DNA of 64,000 nucleotides from Chamaecrista fasciculata (lineage: Eukaryota > Streptophyta > Magnoliopsida > Fabales > Fabaceae): NCBI GenBank assembly GCA_003254925.1, contig QANZ01029687.1:206799-270798 (forward strand), given 5' to 3'. A model generated the notes under the pieces. That model saw only the letters and a list, made by a program, of their open reading frames with translations, was not told where the DNA came from and made no database searches. Positions within the stretch are counted from its first letter, which is position 1, and each line of letters begins with the position of its first letter. Shown here one piece after another: positions 36,476 to 49,850 of this stretch. Made by a program: the position numbers and the translations under genes.

Positions 36476-39400
36476 ATGTCAGCATGTTTGCAAGCTCTCA
36501 CGAGCTCACTGGGAAACCCTATTATTCCGATTCCACAATCGCAGGCATTGTTTCACTCCTTCTCTTACCACTACACTTCACATGCTACTTCGTCGTCTAT
36601 CAGTATCCTTAGGGTTCCTTCTTGTTTGGCGACCGGGCTCCGAGATATGTCTACACAACCCTTGGAGCCGAAAAGCTCCGCTAATTTGAAGTTCGCACAG
36701 GTCAAGCCAAGCGAGAGAAAGAATCACAAGGGCAAACACCTACCGGACCGTGATGATGAGGATGATGAGGACGATGATATGGGGATTTCTAAAATTCAAG
36801 TGCCCAGACAGAAATACATCCCTGTTTCTAAGTCAGAGATTTTGGATGCTCTCGTTTCTATCATGTTTAAGTCTGATGAGGAAGATGATGATGTCTATCA
36901 ATTTCGCCTTCTTGCCTCGTAAGATTCCCCTTTAGTCTTTGTCTGCCTTATTTTCTCACTGCTCTAATTCAAAATGTACATGCTCGAATTCCATAACGCC
37001 ATTGGAGTTTGAAGTGTATGTATCCAATAATTAACCTAAATTGATTTTGTTTTTGTGCTGAGGAGTGACTGATAACTACTTATCTACCAGGAAAATGTGG
37101 TTTGGATCAAATGAAGTAGCAACTACTACATTTTATTTAGTTATATCTTAATGTTTCACTCTACGCATCTGAACTCTCATGTGAAGTGTGAATAAAAAGA
37201 AAGAGAAACCGAACATGATGTTATCAATTATCTAAATGATATTTTTGTATTCCTGATCCGTCCCCATTGTGGTTTGGATCAAATCAAGTAGTGACACTGA
37301 GTACTCCTTTTATTTAGTTATTTTATGACTCACTACCATGAACTTCATGCTGAAATGAGAACAAAACGGGAGAAGAGAACTGGAACATAATTTGTCAATC
37401 ATCTTAATGATGTTTTTGTAGTCCTATCTGTCCCCATTGCCCCATGACTCCTATCATGTGCCTATTTTGCATAAATGCAGATGCTTAGACTCTATACTTC
37501 ATGCTGAGCACAAAAGGATCTTAGAAGAGATGCGTTCTGATTATCAGGTTAGCAATTCAGTGGAAACTGAGGACTCAACTGCTTCAACTTCAGCTGATTC
37601 AGAAATGGAAATTGAGGAGAATGAGAATGAGTCGGACACAATTAGCAACGGCAGCATACTTGGAATTGAGGACAGGGAGGCCTATCAGGGTTTGGAAGCT
37701 GAGGCTGAACTGCAAAAGCCATTTCTTTTCTACAATGGTTTGGACTTGAGAAGTATTTTACGTTCTCTGGAGAAAAATAGCAAGAAAGATTCTGATACAG
37801 GGTCCAGGTACTCTATTAAGATTATTATGCATCTTGTGATATTATGCAAGCATTGCAGTTTACAAAATTTGATATTATTGCGTATATCATTATTCACTTC
37901 TTTGATTAAAGTTTATACCTTTGTCAGAAAGAAGCCAGTTCAGTAAGAAAACCGATATTGTAAGGTTGAACTTTCTCAAAAACTTGAAGGACTGATTGCA
38001 TTTGTATTGAACCAGTAGCCTTAAGTTTTTCAAGTTTCTCAAAGAACTGATTTCCATCTCTTATATTTTTACTTCTAAATTGGATACTTCTAATTTTTCA
38101 GTTAGGTGCTGTTTGATCCTTATTTGGATCCTTCCATCCAAAACTGGACTAAATTGCATAGAATAAACAAATTAGCAAAGAACTTGACAGAAATAGAAGT
38201 ACATCTTGACTTGTTTTATGTAGTGAACCCATAGGACGCGATAATCTGAAGGCCAGGGTAAGCAAGATGGAAGCTTATCCATGCGTGATGTCAATATGCA
38301 CATTTTTGTTTAAAAGAAATGGACCCATATATTTTAGTGCTATTATTATCTTCTATATTCAATTACTGTTTCTTTGTTAGCAGAGTTACTGTCGCCACCC
38401 GTTTCCAACGCACTTTCATGCAACTCCTTTCAGATGCGCAATTTGAAGAACTATCAGCTAGGGATCTGATGTTAACATCTGCGTTAAACACAGACTACCT
38501 TCTTACTTTACCAATATATGTTGATTGGAAGAGAGCATATGAGTCTAATGCCATAGTATTTAGGTAATTCCATGTGTATTTTATCTGCATTTTTTTTGCA
38601 GGTGGAAGTAGACTTAATTGATTTGAACTCTAAAATCTGTATTCCAGTCAACTAAAACTTCTGTTTAGAGTAACAATTGAGAACTTGAGATGAAAATAAT
38701 TTATGACTCACTAGGTGGAAGTGGGCTGAAGTGATGTAAACTTTTAAATTGAGATATTTCTTCTGTTCATAGAAGAATAACATATTACCATTTCTATTGT
38801 AGGCGGGGATACGCAACTGAGAAGCAGAAGGGCCTATTAATTGTTGAAAAACTGGATTATTTGCAATCTATACTTCTGCGACGAATCTTCTTTATTATAT
38901 CAAAACCCTTAGGAAAACTTGGCTCCTGGATAAGTGAGGTCATTAGCTTTTCCACCACCAGCATAAGTAGATATTGATTCTCAGTTTATTTGTTAAGCAT
39001 GAAAGAGGAAGTCTTAACATATGTTCTGTAGAAAAACCTTATTTATCTCTAATGTGGAAATCAATAAATTATTTCTGAACCGTGAAGAGGTTTTGCAAGG
39101 TTTTTTACTCTGAATATCACATATAACATGTTTTTGTTGGAAAATTCTATACCATGATCATTGTTGAACCTAAAACACCTAAGACATTTAATTTCTGAAT
39201 AGATGAATTATGTAACCCATATAGTCATAATTCTAATACCTTTTGGGTGTGCTCAAATGTTCACGCATAGGGCAGTTTTTCTCTCCTTTAATCCCTATTG
39301 ACAACTCTGGTGGAAGAGCTAGGTCAATTTTTCATTACAAAAGGGGGCTCAGCCCCTGAATTTATTAGTCAAGGCTCATAGTCACCCACCTATCATGGTT

Positions 39401-42400
39401 AATCAATTCATTGGCACTACACATTCACACTAGCATCATTATTGGGCCTATAAGGTTAGACTAATCCCAAATGATCACATTTCAGTTACAGGTATTATAT
39501 ATATACATTCAATTAGTTAAATCAAAAATCTAATCAATTAAGTTCAATAAAGAATGAAAATTCCAACATTCTTTTAATTCTTCTTCTTGGGCAGTTAACT
39601 GAAAATGCAAGTCAGAAACACGAAGTACAAAGATGGACAGAAAAGTTGAAGCTTTGGCTGAAGGAATTGTCACTATTTCAGAAATCATTTCGTGATGATG
39701 AGGATGCTTCAGATGACCAACTTGGGGAAAACCAATTAACAAATGGAGAACTTCCTATTGGGTTGGCAGCTCAGAGGGCAGTAGCACGATATGAAGGAAT
39801 TTTATCACCTGTTGGTCCGCGCGAAAGGCTCTTTAGGAGATTGCTTTCTTGGATTGGATTTATTCCCCCCACACCAGAAACACCTTTTGAGGTTGACAAT
39901 GATACTAATGCTCTTGAGCCTTACTTGAGGTTTGCTCCTGAGAAATCTGTTTTGTTTGTTTTTGCCCCCTGTTATTTGTGCTAGATGTCTAATCTCTAAA
40001 TTAGAACATTCCATATTTTCTCCAAAATCTGCTTCCAATCAGTACTGCTAAATGCAGTTCATATGTTAGGGTTATACCTTGTACCTTTTTTCATTTCCCT
40101 TAGATGCTGTGATATTTTTAGACTATGAAGGATACACAAGATATGAAAGGACTCAAGTCGTACAATAAGATAACAAATGCAAAATATCAGAATTGAGTGC
40201 AGCATGGACATATTTATTAACAAATATATGTATACATACTATTGATTTATTAGTATGAAGACAAATAACTGCATGAAAATATGCCTAGCATGACTTGAAA
40301 TATTTAAAAAGTATTGAACAATTGTCAACAATTCAAAATTAGATGACTTTGTTACCAAAGTACCATTGAAAGTTGTTGGAGCATTGTTGACACTAGGGTC
40401 AAGAGTCTAATCTGTGTCAAACATGAACATGGCTTCTTCGTTGATAGATTGGTTCTTCACAGCTTTCAGGTAAACTCAAGCTGCATTTGAATAATGATGA
40501 GTTTAACTTTCATTAACATCAGAGCACAGTTCTTTTCATGTTTACCATTTATCCCCCTTTATTAACTCATCACTGGCCAGGACTATTGATTTTTCATAGA
40601 TATGGCAATTATGAAATTTTAAGACTTAAATGGATTTTTAGTTTATCAGGCTTTTTGGTTCTATTGAGTTAATTAAAGATGACAATTATTGTGATCAGCA
40701 AGTAAGATTGAGACCATGCAATTGGAGAGACTATCTGTTTGTTGAATAATAGATAATTTTTTGATGCCATGACTCATTCATTTATTCATAACATATTAGT
40801 TGCTGTGATGCTGTGCTTTGTAAATCTTTTAACTTTTGAAGCTTTAGATGGAATTTATTTGAAATATCATCTTTTGAGATGACTGAGCTAAGGAATTATC
40901 CATCCAGGCCCAGTTTCTTGTCAAGGATATCACTAAGTGATATATGGAAGCCTGCAACAAGGAAATACTGCGGAAACAATCTGTGGAAGATGTTGAAAAC
41001 TTCCATTTCCATACTTTTCTCACAGTCAGTCCTCCAGGTATTTGTAATTTAATTTATCATTGTTGAGAATGATGAATCAATAGTCAATCTCATATATCAA
41101 GTTAGTTGGTCAGTATATTTATTAGGTAGTTGAGTAGTTCAACATTAAATGTTCTAGGTGCTTTTCTTGTGTATTTTTATGTGAGCAAGCTTCAATGTAG
41201 CATGTATCAATTCAGAATCTTATTCAATGAAATCTATTTTCAACAATCATTACGCAGATATATATATATATATAATATAACTTTTCGTAGTGTTGCATAG
41301 ATGTTGTTAACTTCCTTTTCTTGGCTTTTCTCACATTCAGTCCTCCAGGACTAATAATTTTGTCTTTTCATTTATGCATGAGTTGGAAGAGATGGCTCAT
41401 GTTTGTGACTTTAAAAGTGTAATCAAGTTTCCTTTCCTTTAATCTAAACTGACAATATGGCTTTGGGTTCTTTTAAATCTTTCATCTCAAACTAACATAA
41501 AAAAATGAAAAGGTATTTAATGTAAATAAAAATTATAATCCAAGAGAGAGTAGTTAAAATGCATGGGAAGAGTACCATATTATGAATTTATTTATATCTT
41601 GACCTTAAAATTTAAACTAGTTTTCTTTTCCTTTCCTTTAATTTCATACTATGAATTTTGCCACAGTTTTGTGGCACTCACAAGGTTGAAGACAGATAAT
41701 GCATCTATTATGAATTTGTCTATATTATAGTGTCATCATTTTTCTGACTAATATAGTTCTTTTATTTTATTTTGGTACTGATTTTATGTGTAAGCTTTTA
41801 ACTTTCAGGTTTTTAGATTGAATACTCATGTAATTTTTTAGGGATTGGGCAGAGAATTGTGCATTATGGGGTATTTTTACATGTTTCAACATTGCTACCT
41901 TCTTCAATCATATGAAATTACTTGCATTCTGCCCTATTTTCTGTTTTTTCCTGGAAAATTTCTTATGCTCAGTTATCAAATTTTAACTGTCTCAATTTAA
42001 AAAGAAATCAAAACTAATAAACCTGAACTGGTAGTGATGTTTTGTTCAGTAATAATGATTATTCTGGTTTTTTTCCCCAAATCTAACATATTTTAAAAAT
42101 AGGAGCCAGCATTCGAAGAATTAATCTTACTATATACTGAGGATGTTGGTCAAAGAGATAATAAAGATAAACCAGAGATTCCAGCCTTGCAGCTAAAGAT
42201 CTATGAGAGAATTTCCATTCCCGATTTACCGGTATTACTCTATACTTTCGCTGCATCTGGGACTGTTGGTTGTCTCATGTCATTGACCATTAATCTTCTG
42301 ATGATAAGGCTATACTTTATGTTGCTCCAGCAAAATTTGACATTGCTGAGTATAGTTTAACTCTCTGGATATATTTTAATTTTATTTGCAGGTAATATTT

Positions 42401-45400
42401 CCTCACAAAAAGCTATCCTTCCGCGTCATAGACACAGTATGAACTAATCTGCTAAAGCTCCCTACTTGTTTAAATTTTTAATTCTAACTAATTAAAAGTT
42501 GCATATTATTTGTGTTATAGTATTTCTATATGCATATTCCTTATATTTGGTGAATTATAATGTTGCTTGACTTCTTCCTCTCAATAAATAAATTTACCCT
42601 GAACTAACATGATAAGGACTTGGGCAGTACAGGATGCTCAAGTCCCACATCCAATAGAATGGGATGCTCGATGGAGTACTTAAATGCCTTGTTCTTCTCC
42701 ATCAATAACTAGCTTTTGAGGGAGGGTTGGGTCTTGTAATAACATTAATTAATCAAAGCCAGGGTTAGTTTTGCGGGCTATTCAATCCTTTTCTAATAAA
42801 AAATAAAAAAGCCCAGTTTAGCTTTGATAAGCAAGGAAGCTAGTATTTATTGAGACTAGTGCCGTTGATAGATAGACCTGTCATTTCTTTCTTTAGTGAA
42901 TTTAATAACGAACAATATAATATGATAATTTTTCATTTATAGTAAAGGTATCTTTACCCTTTATTGCTTAGCCTGCAGAACACTAACTCTGAACTTATAG
43001 GTGCGCTTGGATGCTGCCTCAATATTGGGACTTCTGGCATACTTCATAAACTACAAATTTGAGAATGTCGTATCTTCCCCGTATGTGTGTCTCAGTTCTT
43101 ATAATAACTATTTTTAAAAATGCTATAGCATTTTCTAATGTTGTGTTTGGATTTCATCATTTTGAATTTTATGGAATTTGAAATATAAGGTTTTAAAATT
43201 TCTTACATTTAAAAGTTTTTGTTTGAATAACCATATAATTTATAAAATTTCTTGTATAAGTACATGTGTGTGTGTGTATAAATATAACGCACAAATATGT
43301 GCTTCTGTATGTGTGTCTATATAAGTGTGTGCTTACGTATATACCTGTGCATGTGCATATGTGCACACATATGTGAATATTTATGTGTAAAGAATTTTAT
43401 TATGAAATAATTCAATTGCTTCTCAAAGTTATTTTCTCCCTTTAATTTTCTTCATTGGAACACATGTAAGTGAAGTTTTAACATGGTTTGAACTTAATTA
43501 TTGTTAGCCTTAGGGCCAGCAATGCTTTAGGTGTCTGGAGCTTGCTCTTCAAAAAACAGATTGATTCCTTAATCTTGTTTTATTTTTTGCTTCTTTTATG
43601 AGCAAAAATATCATTTAAGAAAGATATTATCACACATGAACTATACTTCTATGGGCTAATGTTCGTCATGTTGAACTGAACATATCAAGAACAAGTGTAA
43701 TTTTTTAATTGGTTACTCAACTCTTTGGATTTTTTTGTGATTCAATTTTGCCTCAGAAATGTCTCAGGTCTAGAATAATTTGAGGAACTGTTGAGTACCT
43801 CTTAACAATATTTTTAATTGTTATGACAGCTCAGCAATATTTCTTGATGTGGTTGCTATAAGTGCTCTAATAATATATGGAAGCCGCGTAGTCCTTGGTT
43901 ACAAACAGACATGGGATCGGTATCAGGTGAGCGAACACAAAACTTCCAACTAGCTGTTGGGGATCACTATGCTATAAGATATAAAACAAAATATAGTTTT
44001 TTTTTTTTTCTGCCACATTCAGTTTAAACGCAAATAAACCAACTATGGGGAATGTTTTATTGCAGCTATTAGTCAACAAGACTCTTTATGAGAAAACATT
44101 AGCAAGTGGCTTTGGCTCAGTGCATTTTCTTCTAGATGCTTCTGAACAGCAGCAAGTAAGAAACCCTTTTCTCTTAAATTTTAGAGTGACGTGGATAAAA
44201 TCTTGATAGGAACAAAGCAATATATTATTTCTAGAGTGCTTAAGTCTCGGTTGTATTCAGAAAATTACTTCCAAGATAGATATATTTCTAACAAATACAC
44301 CATTACCATAATTTTTTTCCCACTATCTAACAGAGAGGTAGCACATATCATAGAAAAGTTATTTGAAACACATTTTAAGTGGTTTGGTCATGTATAAAGA
44401 AGGCCGCTAGAGGATCCTATACGTAGAGTTGATCAAATGGAAGATAGCCTAATAACTAGAGGTAGGGGAAAACCAAAGAAAACAAGAAAAACTTTTAGGA
44501 AAGATTTAATTATTAATAACTTAACCGTAGAAATGTGTATAGACAGAACACTGACGTCGACTTATCCATATAGCCGACTATACCTAGTGGGAAAAAGCTT
44601 TAGTTGTTGTTATCTAGCATTGTAGAGAGGCTATAATGGCAATTCTCTTTTTATAGTGGAAATGCCATCTCTCAAATTTAATCAACTAGGTAGAACTTCC
44701 CTAATTCTTCATTTGAATGGTTTTGTTACCCAATAATTATCTAATCAGCTGATGTTGGATGATGGATTTTGGTCATGGCATGTTAAATTTTACTTAGATA
44801 TATTAATATATTCCTGGTAAATAACGTGTCTTAATAAAAGTCTCAGTCAAAGTAGAAAACCTAACGTGTGCAATATTTTTCTGGGAAAATGGGGGAGTTG
44901 AGAGAAAAACATTGTTCCTTTTCCTTTAGCGCCTCAATTTTTAGTTGTATACAGCCCTTAGTGATTTATATATTTCCCTATGTTTACACGTGCAGTACAA
45001 GGAAGCTATTTTGGCTTATGCCATCCTGCTCAAAGCAGAGAAGGGTCAGGTTTGTTTCTCTTTTTTTCTATGTTATACTTGAAGTCTCATGCTTATAAGG
45101 TTCTCGCCAAATTTCTAGTCTGGCTTGTTTTGCATGATTTGAAGTAGAATGAACTACACATGCCAGTAATGTAGGACAGAACCAAAGAATACAAAATGCA
45201 TGTAGGAGAGAGAAATATTCAAAATAGTGGAACTCTTGAGAGCACTAGCTCTCCATGGCAATACCAATGCATATATAAGTATAACACAAGACATTTCTTG
45301 AGTGCAGGTCACATCTAGACAGAGTGTTGCAGACAAATGTGAGAGATTCATGTACGACGTGTTTAAAGTAAAGGTAATACTTGAGTGGTCTTTTTTATTC

Positions 45401-46068
45401 TGTCCTAAACCTGCTTTTTTCATGGTAATAATGGAGGGCTTTTTGACCCTGGCAAAAGGGAAAAAGTTTTATTTTTTGAAAATTTATCTAAATATATTTT
45501 TTCTATAATGGGTCAAATGTGATATTTTTTTATGATTTTTTTAACTTTTGATGTCACATGGCATAATCTTGTGGATCTCATATGAGGTTTTTATAAAGGG
45601 ACAATGATGTTCTCAAAATTATAAAAAGCATATTTGACGGCCGAGAGCTTGAGTGTCCCACGTCCCCAACACTCGAGCACTCCATAGATTTTTCCTTTAT
45701 AAGGGCGTTATGTCATGTGGCACCGGTCTCTTATATGTACTAATGTACAACAGGAAAAGTTAAAAATATTACATCAAAATGTTCGTAGTGGGAAAAACCT
45801 TTATAGATGTATTTTTTTTTTGTTTTGAAAAAGCCTTTTTTCTCATTTTATCACTAAAGTGATAAAGCCAATGTTGAGAATAATAAGTATTGATTAACAA
45901 ATTGAAACCTGGCAGGTTGAAATGCCAATTGACAATGCCATCAATACCCTATTAAGGCTGAGTTTGGTCACTGAAACTGTTATTGATGGAAGGCACCAAT
46001 TGCTGGCTACCCCATGCCCTATGGCTTATGAGGCCCTTCAACAACGTTGGAGTAGTTTGCTCACTTAA
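36476..46068 (+). CDS. DUF3754 (TMEM143-like) membrane protein, complete, 14 coding exons
   Basis: Member of the DUF3754/TMEM143 family, an uncharacterised group of organelle membrane proteins. Exons: 36476-36918, 37481-37807, 38384-38563, 38803-38938, 39595-39929, 40908-41037, 42103-42231, 42392-42436, 43001-43080, 43830-43926, 44066-44155, 44996-45049, 45308-45373, 45916-46068; 2265 nt, one open frame of 754 aa. The N-terminal 60 residues are Ser-rich and acid-poor (likely transit peptide), followed by acidic Asp/Glu runs. The conserved core includes RFQRTFMQLLSDAQFEELSA, TLPIYVDWKRA and RRGYATEKQKGLLIVEKLDY. The region IFPHKKLSFRVIDTVRLD leads into two hydrophobic segments at about residues 580-595 (ASILGLLAYFINY) and 605-625 (AIFLDVVAISALIIYGSRVV). 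The C-terminus has SGFGSVHFLLDASEQQQYKE and TVIDGRHQLLATP. The start is the first in-frame ATG; an upstream non-ATG extension was not used. Function unknown. Confidence 0.94.
44335..44620 (+). mobile_element. RTE-type LINE fragment in DUF3754 intron 11
   Basis: The plus-strand translation reads KLFETHFKWFGHV, stop, RRPLEDPIRRVDQ, then TRGRGKPKKTRKTFRKDL and DRTLTSTYP. This is the C-terminal tail of plant RTE-clade non-LTR reverse transcriptases, normally WFGHVQRRP...RGRGRPK. It has at least one in-frame stop and no reverse transcriptase core, and lies in the same orientation as the host gene, wholly within an intron. Confidence 0.75.
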
Positions 46069-46481
46069 TTTTCATGTACAATTTGCACCCTCATCCTCAT
46101 CCTCATCCTTTCTCCTCTGTTAACAATGTTTAAAGCATTGAACCACTCTTCCCTATAGTAAGGCTCCATCTATTATTGTATATAATACATTCTACAGTTA
46201 TTACAATTTACACACACAGACCTGGTCACTTCAGGACATCCGGTAATATCTTCTGTAAATAGGTGAGACTCTAGGTTTCAGTATATACTTAATGTAAGTC
46301 AAAGTATAGATCTTTTTCCTTGTAAGGAGAGATGTTTATATTTAGTGGTTTAATGTATTTCAAATAGAATTGTAATTAATAGGAGATATTTAATTTGTCA
46401 AAATACAACTTTGTTCTTTCAGAGAAGTGTTCATATTTAATTTCTAGTGGAACCCAACAAAATTGTCTCGGATAAAGTTTA

Positions 46482-46841
46482 ATGTAAATTATATTTTGGT
46501 ATCCTACTCTTTCAAAAGTGACACTTTGGTACTCTGTTCTTTGAACCGTTGACATTTTGGTACCTTTCTCTTTCAAAAGTAACATTTTGGTATCCTATTT
46601 TTTGCACCGTTAATATTTTGGTGCCCTGTTCTATGGACTGATTTCACTTTAGTACCATGTTCTTTCACGATTTGTTACCATGTTTTCTTTTTTTTAAGGT
46701 ATCAAAGTGTTAACAGTGCAGAAAACAGGATACTAAAATGTCACTTTTGAAAGAATAGGATACTAAAGTGCCACTTTTGAAAAAATAGGGTACCAAAGTG
46801 AAATCGGTCAATAGAACAGGGTACCAAAATTTAATTTACCC
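46482..46841. mobile_element. Foldback Mutator-like MITE (TTTTGGTA type)
   Basis: A 360-bp inverted-repeat element. The left end is ATGTAAATTATATTTTGGTA and the right end, in reverse complement, GGGTAAATTAAATTTTGGTA. It is flanked by a perfect 9-bp duplication, TAAAGTTTA, at 46473-46481 and 46842-46850. The interior repeats TACCAAAGTG / CACTTTGGTA phrases. Non-coding. It sits about 400 bp past the DUF3754 stop, near the end of that transcript. Confidence 0.85.
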
Positions 46842-47252
46842 TAAAGTTTATTTATGCAAAATCAAAAGTTATAACACTTTTCTGTAGAGTGGACTAGATA
46901 AAGGAGCACAATCTACTTCCACAAGGATCTTAAAAGGTGATCCTCTTTCTCTTTATGCAAAAGAGATCATGCTTCATGAATTAAATCACCATCACGACAA
47001 ACCAAATAAGCCATACAATAGTAGTAGTTTCATACGAATCATAGTAATTAATTTATGTATCTATTAATTACTGTCATTCATCTTAATTTTTTATTTTGCA
47101 CATTAACCTTGGTTAATTGTCAATATGATAGTTAAAATTTTGCGCATTGACTCAGAAAGCTTTTTAATGTTGTAAGAGACATTCAAATTTCGATGAACTA
47201 CAGAAAAATTGAACTCCAAATATGTGCTTACGTGAAAGAATCTGGTGCAAGC

Positions 47253-47446
47253 TAGTATTTTTTTTTTTGTTAAATTAGGGATTTTATCCGTCTATCCGTG
47301 TAACGGTCTAAGTGAATATTAATCCCATTCGGATCTCAGAGACAAAACGGTTGGACCCTCTCAACAATGTCGACTATAGAGTTCGAACTCGGGTTATCTA
47401 CTTAGGGTGTAGCTCACCAACCATTACATCAAACACTTGTTGATTA
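47253..47446 (-). mobile_element. tRNA-derived SINE
   Basis: Read on the minus strand, the right end gives an A-box-like TAATGGTTGGTGAGC, then about 30 nt on a B-box-like GAGTTCGAACTC, a unique body, and a terminal A-tail (plus-strand T-run at about 47258-47268). A 7-bp duplication TGCAAGC flanks it at 47246-47252 and 47447-47453. Length, polymerase III boxes, tail and duplication together support a SINE. Confidence 0.8.
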
Positions 47447-47602
47447 TGCAAGCATCAAGGAGCATTTGGTATCTCTTGTATCCCAAATCTCATATTATGT
47501 GCTTTTAATGTCCTAATGGGTATGTAAGGACTAATTTATTTTTTTTATTATTAAAAGTTTAAAACTGAAAAGATTAAAAAAAGTTATTTTATTATATTTT
47601 TG

Positions 47603-48033
47603 GCTAAAGTACACTTTTGGTCCCATAACTTTGGCAAAGTTCTCAATTTGTCCCCATAACTTTTTTTGTTGTAATTTGGTCTCATAACTTGGGCAAAGGT
47701 CTCAATTTGGTCCCATAACTTTTTTTGTTGCAATTTTGGTCCCATAACTTCTGAAAACGTCCCACCGTTAGTCCCAAGCTGATTTCTATCCATTTTCTGC
47801 CATAAAAGATGATCTGACATACTGAGTTGAATGATGACGTGACAAATATGGCTAAGTGGATTTAACGGCAGATATTAGATGAAATCAGTTTGGGACTAAC
47901 AGTGAGCATTTTCAAAAGTTATGGGACTAAAATTGCAACAAAAAATGTTATGGGACCAAAATTGCAACAGAAAAGTTATGGAATCAAATTGAGACCTTTG
48001 CCCAAGTTATGGGACCAAAGGTGTACTTTAGCC
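47603..48033. mobile_element. Foldback Mutator-like MITE, copy 2
   Basis: A 431-bp relative of 35386-35764, with ends GGCTAAAGTACAC / GTGTACTTTAGCC and the same TTTTGGTCCCATAACTTT phrase and its inverse, some phrases duplicated. A near-perfect 9-bp duplication flanks it (TATATTTTT at 47594-47602, TATATTTTA at 48034-48042). Confidence 0.85.
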
Positions 48034-48479
48034 TATATTTTATAATAAAATATTCAATTTTTTTTTATAGTTTCTTATCATTTTCATTTTATTTTAAATA
48101 ATAATTTTTTTTATGAAAAATTACTTAACTTTTTCATTATCTTTTTTTTTCTCTTTTAATATTTTATTTTAAAATTAATTTTAATATATGGTTTGACAGA
48201 TTAACTACCAAAATACATCAAGTATCCATATAATAATATAGATAATGATATTGATTATGAATGTTAAAGTTCGATTATAATATTCAATTCACAATGGTTT
48301 CACAATATAATAACAATTGGGATAATATTTTGTTATTGTTGTCATATTCGAATCGTTCAATTCGTTCAATGAATTAGAAAAGTGTTTGATTTATGATTTG
48401 ATCGATTTAATCAGTAGAACTAATAGTTAAATCAAATAATTATTTTAAATATAAATAGTATATAAAATATAGATATTAA

Positions 48480-48960
48480 AATTATAATCATAATGAAAAG
48501 ATATAAATTAATAATTTAGCACAAATAATTTATATTACAATATAATAATTTAGATAGAGGGACTAACATTAATAAAAAAAATAACTTTTGAAAAACTAAA
48601 TAAAGAAAAAATATTTTTAGGGACTAATAAATTGAGGAAAAAAATTTTTAAGGGACTAAATTGAAAAGTACCAATCTCTGAAGGGCCAAAATAGAGATGA
48701 GAATAAGATGAAGATGATACAATGCATAGAAACTTCAGATTTCATATTTAATTGGTTTTTTTGGACTTGCATATTAGTTGGGTTGACCAATTAAAGAAAA
48801 AAAATTGGATTGTCCCATTTTTTAATAGTTTGACAGTTGGACCCGATTTGATGATTCTTAACTGGTTATTTTTAGTCCACTCTCAACGGTTTTTGAGGTT
48901 AAACTAAACAACATTACTCTTCAATTAGGGTTGGACTAGTTGGATTGTCTAGTCCATAGT
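48480..48960. repeat. Dispersed repeat, inverse of about 16500-17080
   Basis: Reverse-complement counterpart of the repeat at 16.5-17.1 kb, with the same block order inverted (GATGATACAATGCAT, CATTTTTTAATAGTTTGACAG and others). Non-coding; borders approximate. Confidence 0.6.
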
Positions 48961-49442
48961 TTTGAAAATCGGATCAGATCAATTGAATTGGGAACTAACC
49001 AATGGTCCGGTCCGAGTTAGATACAAAAGCGTTCTGACATAGAACCAGTCAAAAACTGGGAAAATAACCCTGAACCTGACGGTTTTGTGGTTGAACCGAT
49101 TCATAATTTTTTTTGTTCTTTTTATACTTTTTTAAATTAAAATGATGTTATTTTAAAAGATTTTTTTTTCTTATTAAGTTTAGACTCAAAATATTAAACT
49201 ATTTGATAGTTTTCACTTTAATATTTAATCTTTTATCCTTTTAGTTCTCACTTTCTTACTCAATCAAGATTAAATTTAAAGAATTTATTATATATTTTTA
49301 TCATATTAAATTATATATCCTATTTTTAATTTATTTAATAATTAACAGTCTAATCCCTGTTGAACTCTTGTTGGACCATTGAACTTTGAACTACTACTTC
49401 GATCAGTTCCTGTTCAATAGCCGGTTCGATTTTAAAAACCTT
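48956..49442. repeat. Inverted-repeat element with GGTTTTAAAA-type ends
   Basis: It starts GTTTTGAAAATCGGATC and ends GGTTCGATTTTAAAAACC; these are roughly inverse. Inside, CGGTCCGAGTT and TTGGACCATTGAAC phrases are typical of a dispersed plant foldback family. A related patch (ACCGGACCGGACGGTTCG) occurs at about 61.93 kb. Exact borders and target duplication are unresolved. Confidence 0.5.
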
Positions 49443-49850
49443 GGTATAGTACAACCAACATTGATTATTACAACCAACCTTCAGTTCCTATTATGAAGTT
49501 TACTTCTACATTGGGGACTCATGGCTAGTTCTCAATAGGTTAGGCAGGTCAAAATCAACTGAACTTGTTGGTTTAAAGTTTGGTCAAAGTTGGGTTGGTT
49601 AAAGTTGGTTGACACATTGGTTTGATTAAAAAGAGAACTTGAATATGTTGTTGCTTGGGTTAGGTTGTAAATTTTAAGATTTTGAATTAGTCCAAGCCAT
49701 GGGCTCGTAAAAATAAAATATTAAAAAAAACTTTTTTATTTGGCTAAAATTATATTTTAGTCTCTCAAATATTATTATTTTCTTAATTTAGCCTCCATGT
49801 AGATTTTTTTTCTTAATTTAACCCCTCGAAAACAAATTGTGATCACATTT

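Noticed and set aside
38230-38262. Extra exon in the DUF3754 gene (reading EPIGRDNLKAR)
   Set aside because: Its donor leaves the wrong phase for the next, well-conserved exon at 38384; the model without it stays open through all fourteen exons.
27890-42660. Shared GACTTGGG-like phrases near 27920 and 42616 as a repeat family
   Set aside because: The similarity covers only about 30 bp with mismatches, too little to claim an element.
45480-45830. Foldback element in the last DUF3754 intron
   Set aside because: Weak inverted similarity only (TAACTTTTGATG against its diverged inverse); borders not found.
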